From assembly GCA_946886085.1 (NCBI GenBank), contig CAMPHX010000018.1, positions 1 to 10,259 on the forward strand: a stretch of 10,259 nucleotides of DNA. Direction: 5' to 3'. Shown one piece after another: positions 1-5,612 of this stretch; positions within the stretch are counted from its first letter, which is position 1; each line of letters opens with the position of its first letter. Under the pieces are notes generated by a model. The model was not told where the DNA came from. It made no database searches and saw only the letters and a list, made by a program, of their open reading frames with translations. The DNA is from an uncultured Flavobacteriales bacterium. GTDB taxonomy: Bacteria > Bacteroidota > Bacteroidia > Flavobacteriales > Vicingaceae. A program made the position numbers and the translations under genes.

Positions 1-53
1 CAATTGGAATATGGTTTATACAACCAAAGATTAATAAAATGATAGAAAAATAA
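1..53 (+). other. Possible 3' end of an upstream gene
   Basis: Two + strand frames are open from the left edge. One reads QLEYGLYNQRLIK and stops with TGA at 40-42. The other reads IGIWFIQPKINKMIEK and stops with TAA at 51-53. Either could be the tail of a gene that begins outside the window, and the piece is too short to choose or to assign a family. The inverted repeat at 65-110 lies just downstream, which would suit a gene end. This is a guess from position only. Confidence 0.2.
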
Positions 54-64
54 ATTACCCCTCA

Positions 65-110
65 ACTATCCTTAGTCTGAAGCGAGGCAAGAGCGATAGT
101 GACTAAGGAT
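65..110. repeat. Interleaved inverted repeat, probable dispersed intergenic element
   Basis: ATCCTTAGTC (68-77) is perfectly complementary to GACTAAGGAT (101-110). A second pair, ACTATC (65-70) and GATAGT (95-100), crosses the first in the order of an H-type pseudoknot, so in RNA the two stems compete at 68-70 or stack. The 17-base stretch 78-94 is purine rich and holds two spaced AGCGA words. The element ends 13 bases before the lipoprotein start codon and is followed by TTTTAC. It could be a terminator of an upstream gene, a leader structure of the lipoprotein mRNA, or a copy of a repeat scattered in the genome. The repeat option is favoured from general memory of similar intergenic words in Bacteroidota and is not verified. 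Confidence 0.55.
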
Positions 111-123
111 TTTACTAATAAAA

Positions 124-750
124 ATGAAACAATTACTTCAAATTATACTTGTCTTTCTGACATTAAATTCTTGTACAAATGATGAGACCAACAAAAAGAA
201 GTCAGATAAAGAATTTGAAATTGTTTCTGACACCATCATTTCGGAGTTAATAAATCAACACAAATTGACTGAACTTCCTGAACCATTTAACGTCTCACAA
301 CTTGAATCCACAAAAGGACTATATTTTACATCTAGTGTACTTTCCAAAAAAGAACAAAAAGAATATTGCGACAATTCAGAAAATGGATTGTACGGACGTT
401 ATAACTTAATTAGTCAAAACACAACTCTTGAACATCCATTAGTCGGGACAATAGATATTTACAAACCAGGAAAAATGTCGGGATGGAGAGCTTCAGACAC
501 CAATCAAATAGTTTGGAAAATCCATTTAAAATCAGACATAATTTCAGTTTGGGACTCAATCCACGTTGGTTTATCTCGAGATAAAGTCGTTCAATTCGCA
601 AAGACAAATAACGGGTTATATATAAAAAAAGGAGACTTTTATTACTCTTGTGACTTTAATAATTTTTCAGTTCTTTACAACTTTAAGAACGACACCTTAA
701 CAGAATTAACAGTGACAAGAAATTGTGACAAAGAAATGAAAGAAAACTAA
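124..750 (+). CDS. Putative lipoprotein of unknown function
   Basis: I do not recognise the family. The 208-residue product starts with a short charged end and a hydrophobic stretch (residues 4-14), followed by the lipobox L14-N-S-C17, so it should be cleaved before Cys17, lipidated and anchored in the envelope. The next residues (TNDET) are partly acidic, as in some Bacteroidota surface-lipoprotein export signals, but the match is too weak to say which membrane face. The mature part is hydrophilic, with three further cysteines (82, 176, 201). Around residues 140-158 the stretch with VWDSIHVGLSRDKVV resembles the 'I-x-VG-x-S-x-x-x-V' turn-helix seen in many small envelope lipoproteins; this is a resemblance only. 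The start is the only ATG that keeps the signal peptide, and its leader is A-rich with no Shine-Dalgarno sequence. The gene stands alone between two repeat regions, which fits accessory cargo. Confidence 0.72.
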   Translation: MKQLLQIILVFLTLNSCTNDETNKKKSDKEFEIVSDTIISELINQHKLTELPEPFNVSQLESTKGLYFTSSVLSKKEQKEYCDNSENGLYGRYNLISQNTTLEHPLVGTIDIYKPGKMSGWRASDTNQIVWKIHLKSDIISVWDSIHVGLSRDKVVQFAKTNNGLYIKKGDFYYSCDFNNFSVLYNFKNDTLTELTVTRNCDKEMKEN

Positions 751-787
751 TACCAATCCCCTCCCACTAACACTGCTCATTAAACAC

Positions 788-895
788 AGACCTCTTCGAG
801 GTCTAATATTTATAAAAAACAAATAAAACCATACGACCCCGATGGGGTCGAACACTATAAACGACTTTATTATAAACCTATCATCCCTTCGGGAT
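788..895. repeat. Three evenly spaced short hairpins, REP-like cluster
   Basis: The 262-base spacer 751-1012 holds no gene but has three perfect hairpins, each with a three-base loop: AGACCTC-TTC-GAGGTCT (788-804), CGACCCC-GAT-GGGGTCG (834-850) and ATCCC-TTC-GGGAT (883-895). Their centres are 46-47 bases apart. The AT-rich linkers resemble each other (TATAAA-type words, then ATAAACCTA-like text before the next stem), and TAAACACA precedes the first stem. This looks like a tandem array of one ~47-base unit whose stems have diverged while keeping complementarity, as in REP/BIME-type elements mobilised by RAYT transposases. No transposase is in the window. The first hairpin could also help end transcription of the lipoprotein gene. 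Confidence 0.6.
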
Positions 896-960
896 AAAAA
901 GCTCATCAGCCTATAAATAACTGGAATCATGGCTGTTGAAAGTTAAATAGTAGTACGTAT

Positions 961-1010
961 AACTCAAAACAACCTCCTGATTTATTCGTATCTTTGAGTT
1001 TTCAATTGAA
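961..1010 (+). promoter_or_regulatory. Candidate operator: inverted repeats around the KilA-N promoter
   Basis: AACTCAAA (961-968) and TTTGAGTT (993-1000) form a perfect 8-base inverted repeat with a 24-base spacer. The right arm covers the last four bases of the -7 box. A second perfect palindrome, TTCAATTGAA (1001-1010), follows directly and ends two bases before the ATG, over the expected transcription start. Symmetric sites laid over a promoter are what a dimeric repressor would use. The downstream product is itself a predicted DNA-binding protein, so autoregulation is the simplest idea. No binding data exist here, and short AT-rich symmetries can arise by chance. Confidence 0.4.
989..996 (+). 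promoter_or_regulatory. Bacteroidota-type -7 promoter box of the KilA-N gene
   Basis: TATCTTTG matches the Bacteroidota sigma-A -7 consensus TAnnTTTG at every fixed position. It would place the transcription start near 1001-1004 and leave a leader of only about ten bases before the ATG at 1013. No clear TTG-type -33 element is visible at the expected distance, so the promoter may be weak or need an activator. It lies inside the inverted-repeat structure at 961-1010. Confidence 0.5.
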
Positions 1011-1012
1011 TT

Positions 1013-1828
1013 ATGGCAAAAACCAAAAAAATAGAAGTTGAAGGCAAAGAAATTACAATTATTCTTGAAAACGAACAAGAATATATTTCGATAACTGATA
1101 TGCTAAAAGCCAAAGATGGAGATTTTTTTATTTCCGATTGGCTACGCAACAGAAATACCGTTGAATATCTTGGGATTTGGGAAAAAGTATATAACCCAAA
1201 TTTTAATTATGGCGAATTCGCCATAATTAAAAGTCAAGCAGGTTTAAATAGTTACAAATTAAGTGTGAAAGAATGGGTTGAAAAGACCAATGCAATTGGA
1301 CTAAAAGCAACAGCAGGAAGATACGGAGGAACGTATGCTCACCCTGATATTGCTTTTGAATTTGGAATGTGGATTAGCCCACAATTCAAAATTTACCTGA
1401 TAAAGGAATTTCAACGTTTAAAAAATGACGAAAACAACCGCTTAAAATTAGAATGGGATTTACAACGAACTTTAGCCAAGGTTAACTATCAAATCCATAC
1501 AGATGCTATAAAAGAAAACCTTATACCAGATAAAATTACAAAGCTTCAAGTTGGTTTTGTATATGCTAATGAAGCAGATTTGTTAAATGTTGCATTATTT
1601 GGAGTTACTGCCAAAGAATGGAGAAGTAATAATTCAGACCAAAAAGGAAACATTAGAGATTATGCCACTTTGGAGCAGTTGGTAGTTTTAAGTAATTTGG
1701 AAAGTATAAACGCCTTACTTATCGAACAAGGTTTGCTTCAAAAAGATAGACTCATTCAACTAAACAAAGTTGCAATAACCCAAATGAAATCTTTAGTTGA
1801 AAGTAAAGCAATTAAAAAACTAAAATAA
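1013..1828 (+). CDS. KilA-N domain-containing DNA-binding protein
   Basis: The 271-residue product has an N-terminal KilA-N domain (about residues 10-137), the phage/APSES-type DNA-binding fold. The conserved core is visible: ISITDML (26-31), then NPNFNYGEF (61-69), the SVKEW segment (84-88), and AGRYGGTYAHPDIAFEF (101-117) followed by GMWISPQFK and EFQRLK. The C-terminal half (about 140-271) is helical and charged, with no domain I can name. Solitary KilA-N proteins of this size occur in many Bacteroidota and are usually read as phage-derived or mobile regulators; the target and role are unknown. No other phage gene is nearby. The ATG at 1013 follows an A/T-rich leader and the promoter box at 989-996. 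A perfect 32-bp palindrome sits within codons 63-74. The gene converges with miaA, leaving a 45-base gap. Confidence 0.88.
   Translation: MAKTKKIEVEGKEITIILENEQEYISITDMLKAKDGDFFISDWLRNRNTVEYLGIWEKVYNPNFNYGEFAIIKSQAGLNSYKLSVKEWVEKTNAIGLKATAGRYGGTYAHPDIAFEFGMWISPQFKIYLIKEFQRLKNDENNRLKLEWDLQRTLAKVNYQIHTDAIKENLIPDKITKLQVGFVYANEADLLNVALFGVTAKEWRSNNSDQKGNIRDYATLEQLVVLSNLESINALLIEQGLLQKDRLIQLNKVAITQMKSLVESKAIKKLK
1201..1232. repeat. Perfect 32-bp palindrome inside the KilA-N coding region
   Basis: Bases 1201-1232 equal their own reverse complement without a mismatch. The core is GGCGAATTCGCC (1211-1222), extended by TTTTAATTAT on the left and ATAATTAAAA on the right. Symmetry stops exactly at A1200/G1233. 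The centre falls on a codon boundary (GAA|TTC), so both strands in that register spell FNYGEFAIIK. The peptide is part of the conserved KilA-N domain, so this is not an insertion that breaks the protein. In mRNA it can form a stem of up to 14 pairs closed by an AAUU loop; in DNA it could be a cruciform or a dimer-binding site. AATTATGGC in its left arm is also found across the gene's start codon (1009-1017). Confidence 0.95.
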
Positions 1829-1850
1829 ATACCGCTAACATTAAATATAG

Positions 1851-1870
1851 GTAATGCCTGACTGGCAGGA
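1851..1870. terminator. Small GC-rich hairpin between convergent genes
   Basis: The 45-base gap between the KilA-N and miaA stop codons holds overlapping short pairings: TGCC (1855-1858) with GGCA (1864-1867), or CCTG (1857-1860) with CAGG (1866-1869). It is the only GC-rich spot in the gap and could serve as a weak terminator for both converging genes. There is no good U-tract on either side. It may also be a decayed copy of a CCTGCC/GGCAGG-type intergenic repeat. Support is thin. Confidence 0.25.
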
Positions 1871-1873
1871 CAG

Positions 1874-2785
1874 CTACCCCATCCTTTCCTCAATCAATTG
1901 TATTATTTCAGCTTGTTGTTCAGGTTGGAACCAATGGTAATCGTTATCGTTTCTTTTAAACCAAGCTATTTGTCTTTTTGCATACCTGCGGGTATTGGTT
2001 TTTATTTTCTCTATGGCTTCTGCTAAAGTAGTTTCTTCTTCAAAATAAGCAAACAATTCTCTGTAACCAACTGTTTTTAGTGCTACTTTATCTTTATAGG
2101 GATGTACTTTTTTGGCTTCTTCCAACAAGCCTTCTTGCATCATGATGTCCACCCGCTGGTTAATTCGCTCATTTAATTCTTCTTTTGGTCGGTTTAAGGC
2201 TATTTTAATGGTGTTAAATGCTCTTGGGTTCTTCTTGCCTTTACGTAGTGAGGAATATTTCTGCTTGCTCAGCATACAGACTTCTATTGCCCTAAACAAT
2301 CGTTTGGTGTTGGCTAAATCTATCTCGTTATAAAAATCTTCGTCAAGCTGTTTTAGTTTTTCTTGCAACAAAGCTATTCCGTACTTGTCTTTAAGGGCTT
2401 CCAGTTCTTTTCTAAGTTGTTTGTCTCCTTCGGGTAAATCATCATCAAAACCATCACAAACCGCATCAATATATAATCCGGAGCCACCAGTAAGAATAAC
2501 TACCTCATTATTTTTAAATAATTTATTGAGCAACTGAAGCACTTGATGTTCGTAATCGTTTACATTTATTTCATCGTGAATAGAATGAGAATCAACAAAA
2601 TAGTGCTTCACTCCTTTCATTTCTTCGGGAGTGGGCTTGGCCGTGCCAATAGCTATTTCTTTATAAAATTGTCGTGAATCGGCAGAAATTACCGCTGTAC
2701 GGAAATGTTGTGCAAGTTCTACTGCTAAAGCTGTTTTACCAACTGCCGTAGGTCCTGCAATAACCACTAACGTTTTAGGTGTCAT
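1874..2785 (-). CDS. miaA: tRNA dimethylallyltransferase MiaA
   Basis: MiaA transfers a dimethylallyl group from DMAPP to N6 of adenosine 37 in tRNAs that read codons starting with U, the first step toward ms2i6A; it acts in the cytoplasm. The 303-residue product has the usual family length. Visible signatures are the P-loop GPTAVGKT (residues 11-18), ISADSRQFYKE (34-43) with the catalytic-type Asp36, TGGSGLY (99-105), the DLANTKRLFRAIEV helix (156-169), TVGYRE (238-243) and RRYAKRQIAWFKRN (266-279) that contacts tRNA and substrate. The ATG start sits directly before the P-loop strand, as in relatives. It begins three bases after the stop of the pRiA4b-like gene, so the two are probably cotranscribed. 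Confidence 0.97.
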   Translation of the reverse strand: MTPKTLVVIAGPTAVGKTALAVELAQHFRTAVISADSRQFYKEIAIGTAKPTPEEMKGVKHYFVDSHSIHDEINVNDYEHQVLQLLNKLFKNNEVVILTGGSGLYIDAVCDGFDDDLPEGDKQLRKELEALKDKYGIALLQEKLKQLDEDFYNEIDLANTKRLFRAIEVCMLSKQKYSSLRKGKKNPRAFNTIKIALNRPKEELNERINQRVDIMMQEGLLEEAKKVHPYKDKVALKTVGYRELFAYFEEETTLAEAIEKIKTNTRRYAKRQIAWFKRNDNDYHWFQPEQQAEIIQLIEERMG

Positions 2786-2788
2786 CTT

Positions 2789-3343
2789 TTATTGGTAGTC
2801 GTCAAAATCATCAAAACCTTCAAAAATATCATCATTAAAAGGTTCATCGCTATCTTTTAACTTGTCTTCATCCAATCCTTCAGATTTCAGAATTTCGTTC
2901 AGAATTTCTTCATCAGAAAGCACACTATTTCTAGTGCTCTGGCTTGGAGCTACGCCTTCGCTATAAACTAACTGAGGGAACTCGCCTTCTTTTTCTTTCA
3001 CCGAAATTTCTATCAATTCAATAAAGAAATTCCACATGTTTAAAAAATCGTAGGTATATAATAAATGTCCGCCAACACAATTAATGATAGATTTTATTGG
3101 GGTTTCACTCATTTGCAATACTTTTTCTTCATCAGACATACTCATGTCAAACAAAGAAATTTCCTGACCTTTATTCCAGTCGTAATCGCTTAAATAAAAG
3201 GAAGCCATTTGCTCGTTATCAAAATCAAATGCTTTTAAAATAGATTGGTGAAAAGCTTCAAAGTTTTGGTCACTCTTTATTTCAATGTCTCTAAAAACTT
3301 GTTTCTCTCCTTCAATCAGAACTCTAAACTTATAAATGCTCAT
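2789..3343 (-). CDS. Plasmid pRiA4b ORF-3-like family protein
   Basis: The product resembles the plasmid pRiA4b ORF-3-like (IS1096 passenger TnpR-like) family, found as single genes in many Bacteroidota with no proven biochemical role. Family-like text is seen near the N-terminus: YKFRVLIEG, the Phe-rich helix with FEAFHQSILKAFDFD, then SFYLSDYDW. The middle has GGHLLYTYDFLNMWNFFIELIEI, and the C-terminal ~45 residues are highly acidic (EPFNDDIFEGFDDFDDYQ at the end). I chose the ATG at 3341-3343, giving 184 residues, because the conserved domain starts right there. An in-frame ATG at 3383-3385 would add 14 residues (MISFSIQPQKTITA) that look like untranslated leader. The gene lies three bases upstream of miaA, so it is probably the first gene of a two-gene unit. 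Despite the family name there is no sign of a mobile element around it. Confidence 0.8.
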   Translation of the reverse strand: MSIYKFRVLIEGEKQVFRDIEIKSDQNFEAFHQSILKAFDFDNEQMASFYLSDYDWNKGQEISLFDMSMSDEEKVLQMSETPIKSIINCVGGHLLYTYDFLNMWNFFIELIEISVKEKEGEFPQLVYSEGVAPSQSTRNSVLSDEEILNEILKSEGLDEDKLKDSDEPFNDDIFEGFDDFDDYQ

Positions 3344-3423
3344 TGCTGTAATAGTTTTTTGGGGTTGAATACTGAAAGAAATCAAATTTGTAAATTATTT
3401 AACTCTTTCTTTTTGCCTCTAAC

Positions 3424-3508
3424 TTCGTTAAATTTTTAAACCGTAGCTATGGCTATGCTTGAAAAATTTGCCTTGTTACAGTCAAAAATAAATTCGTCAA
3501 ATTTTTCA
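3424..3508. repeat. Composite intergenic repeat element downstream of cca
   Basis: The 180-base spacer 3344-3523 has no gene but holds three copies of one AT-rich motif. Two are direct, TTCGTTAAATTTTT (3424-3437) and TTCGTCAAATTTTT (3493-3506), with one difference in 14. One is inverted: TGAAAAATTTG (3460-3470) is perfectly complementary to CAAATTTTTCA (3498-3508). Between them a small hairpin TAGC-TATG-GCTA (3444-3455) overlaps the tandem word GCTATG-GCTATG. The cluster may act as terminator or mRNA 3'-end stabiliser for the cca operon, although the U-tract is not classical. It may also be a MITE-like dispersed repeat. Confidence 0.5.
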
Positions 3509-3523
3509 CAAACCTAAATTCAT

Positions 3524-4963
3524 TCAGTATATGTTTTTTTTTAAATTTAATTCTTTTCCTTTTTGAAGCATTAGCTGATAAGCTGCTTCGTAGTTATTTT
3601 CTATATCGCCTTCTAAAATAGCTTCTTTTATGGCTTCTTTAATAATGCCTATTTCTCTGCAAGGCTTCAAATTAAAGGTTTCCATAATCAATTCACCTGT
3701 TATGGGTGGTTGCCAATTTCTTAGCTGATCTTTTTCTTCAACTTCTTTTAGTTTTTCTTTAACTAATTCAAAGTTAGCCAAATATTTTAAGACTTTTTGC
3801 TTATTCTTAGAAGTAATATCTGCATTGCACAAGGTCATTAAATCATCAATATCTTCTCCCGCCTCAAACAACAACCTTCTAACAGCACTATCACTAACGG
3901 TTTCTTTTACCAATGCTATTGGTCTGAGGTGGAGCCTCACCAACTTCTGAACATACTTCATTTTCGCATCTAACGGAAGTTTTAATGCTTTAAAAATTTT
4001 AGGAACCATCTTAGCTCCTTTGTCTTCATGTCCGTGGAAGGTCCACCCTACCTCTTTATCAAATCTTTTGGTAGCTGGTTTGGCAATATCGTGCAAAATA
4101 GCAGCCCATCTCAGCCATAAGTTATCTGTATTGGGAGCAATATTATCCAACACCTGAATGGTGTGGTAAAAATTATCTTTATGGGCTTTTCCGTTAATCA
4201 CCTCCACTCCTTTCAGGTTGTCCATTTCCGGAAAAATGATTGCCAACAAACCAGTGTCAAACAATAATTCAAAACCTACGGAAGGTTTTTTAGTGAGAAT
4301 AATTTTATTCAACTCATCAATAATTCTTTCTTGAGAAACAATTTTAATACGTTCTTTATTCTTAGCGATGGATTGTAAAGAGCTTTCTTCTATAATAAAA
4401 TGCAGTTGAGCAGCAAAACGTATGGCTCGCATCATACGCAAAGGGTCGTCCGAATAAGTAATGTCAGGGTCTAAAGGCGTTACAATACGTTTATTTTTTA
4501 AATCATCAATGCCATTAAACGGATCAATCAACTCTCCGTAATTGGCTTCATTTAAGCTGATGGCTAAAGCATTAATGGTAAAATCTCTTCTGTTTTGGTC
4601 GTCTTGCAGGGTACCATCTTCTACTATAGGTTTTCTAGAATTTCTCTGATAAGATTCTTTTCTTGCTCCAACAAATTCTACTTCATAGTCTTTGTACTGC
4701 AACATGGCAGTTCCAAAGTTTTTAAAAACAGTTACCTTGGTAGCGTTTCCTATTAATTCAGCTACTTTTTCAGCTAAGGCTATTCCGGAACCTTTACAAA
4801 CAATGTCGATGTCTTTACAAGGTCGGTCTAACAAAAAATCTCTAACAAAACCGCCTATTACATAGCTTTCTACCCCTATTTCTGCTGAGGCTTTTTTTAT
4901 CACTTCAAAAACCTGATGGTCTAGTAATTTTTTTATTGATTCGATACTTCTACTTGCTGTCAT
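3524..4963 (-). CDS. cca: CCA tRNA nucleotidyltransferase with HD domain
   Basis: This class II nucleotidyltransferase adds or repairs the 3'-CCA end of tRNAs from CTP and ATP without a template. The 479 residues show the polymerase head: the GGFVRD motif (37-42), DIDIV (51-55) with the two metal-binding aspartates, [10 protein letters not shown] (125-134), and [13 protein letters not shown] (172-184) in the neck. A C-terminal HD-type phosphohydrolase domain follows, with His268 in FYHTIQ, the HD pair at 291-292 (ILHDIAKP) and HGHED (310-314). Phosphatase or phosphodiesterase activity is known for some family members but is not certain here. The order of domains and the length fit the bacterial CCA-adding type rather than poly(A) polymerase. 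The ATG start lies two bases after the DUF5683 stop, so it is probably translated from the same mRNA as parA-parB. Confidence 0.95.
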   Translation of the reverse strand: MTASRSIESIKKLLDHQVFEVIKKASAEIGVESYVIGGFVRDFLLDRPCKDIDIVCKGSGIALAEKVAELIGNATKVTVFKNFGTAMLQYKDYEVEFVGARKESYQRNSRKPIVEDGTLQDDQNRRDFTINALAISLNEANYGELIDPFNGIDDLKNKRIVTPLDPDITYSDDPLRMMRAIRFAAQLHFIIEESSLQSIAKNKERIKIVSQERIIDELNKIILTKKPSVGFELLFDTGLLAIIFPEMDNLKGVEVINGKAHKDNFYHTIQVLDNIAPNTDNLWLRWAAILHDIAKPATKRFDKEVGWTFHGHEDKGAKMVPKIFKALKLPLDAKMKYVQKLVRLHLRPIALVKETVSDSAVRRLLFEAGEDIDDLMTLCNADITSKNKQKVLKYLANFELVKEKLKEVEEKDQLRNWQPPITGELIMETFNLKPCREIGIIKEAIKEAILEGDIENNYEAAYQLMLQKGKELNLKKNIY

Positions 4964-4965
4964 TA

Positions 4966-5580
4966 CTAAAAATTAAATACTAAACTAGCTCCATGCATAA
5001 GGTTATTATTGGCTGTTAATTGTGTAGTCGGAACTATTCTTAATGAAAGGTTATCGTTTTTAGGGAAAGAATACAAGTGGGCATCAACACTGGCATCTAC
5101 AATGTTAAGAGCATAAAAAATACCCGCCACAATAATGGATAAATCTCTATTTCGTTGGTAAAAATTGTAATTAGATTCTAAACTTTGAACTGACAAACGA
5201 CCATCAAACTCATCAACAGTATTGGGGTCATTATCCAGTCGCTCGCTCAATGCCGTTTTAAACCTGTCGTAGGTTTTATTGTTTTCTACTGCAAAATAAA
5301 TGGAAGTTCCTATTGCGCCATAAATTATAGGGATTTTCCAATATTTTTTATTGTAGGCTTGTCCTAACCCCGGAACAATGGTACTCATAATAGCAGCTTT
5401 TGCCGGAGAATGAGGTTTGGCTATATCTATCAATAAAGTATCAGGAACTTTATTATTGTTGGAGTTTACCGTTAAAGAATCTTGAGCGTTTACAGAAGTA
5501 CTTATACCAAGTAACACAACAAATACCCAACAAAGTGAACGATAGTTAAAAAAGAAAAAATATGGCTGGGTTAATAACAT
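4966..5580 (-). CDS. DUF5683 domain-containing envelope protein
   Basis: This 204-residue protein matches the Bacteroidota DUF5683 family, whose function is unknown. A signal peptide is evident: a hydrophobic run at residues 15-29 ([13 protein letters not shown]) and probable cleavage after VNA (30-32) before QDSL. The family core [28 protein letters not shown] (57-84) follows, then two hydrophobic helices (about 84-98 and 147-161). The chain ends in GASLVFNF, with a terminal Phe like outer-membrane beta-strand ends. It is therefore likely to be an envelope protein. It is placed between parB (32-base gap) and cca (2-base gap). Genes of this family are often found next to parAB in Bacteroidota, so a link to cell-cycle or envelope growth is possible but unproven. 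The start is chosen because no later Met would keep the signal peptide. Confidence 0.88.
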   Translation of the reverse strand: MLLTQPYFFFFNYRSLCWVFVVLLGISTSVNAQDSLTVNSNNNKVPDTLLIDIAKPHSPAKAAIMSTIVPGLGQAYNKKYWKIPIIYGAIGTSIYFAVENNKTYDRFKTALSERLDNDPNTVDEFDGRLSVQSLESNYNFYQRNRDLSIIVAGIFYALNIVDASVDAHLYSFPKNDNLSLRIVPTTQLTANNNLMHGASLVFNF

Positions 5581-5612
5581 CCAAATAAGTTAAAAGTTAG
5601 TGTTATTCACTA

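Noticed and set aside
753..787. Possible integron attC-like site in CACTAAC...CATTAAACACA
   Set aside because: No matching RYYYAAC/GTTRRRY core pair with the right spacing is present here or in the gap after the KilA-N gene.
1013..1828. Prophage or transposon around the KilA-N gene
   Set aside because: No integrase, transposase, structural phage gene or target duplication is visible next to it; it stands alone.
2112..2333. Open + strand frame inside miaA
   Set aside because: It is fully antisense to a strongly conserved gene, has no recognisable product, and is explained by codon bias. The same holds for open + strand frames at 7710-7904 and 8634-8834 and for - strand frames at 410-607 and 706-930.
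3344..3385. Longer start for the pRiA4b-like gene, adding 14 residues
   Set aside because: The extra residues (MISFSIQPQKTITA) lie outside the recognised domain and look like leader sequence; the domain begins at the ATG at 3341-3343.
5598..5612. Small hairpin TAGTG-TTATT-CACTA just after the parB stop
   Set aside because: Five AT-rich pairs without a U-tract, inside a tightly packed operon; likely chance.
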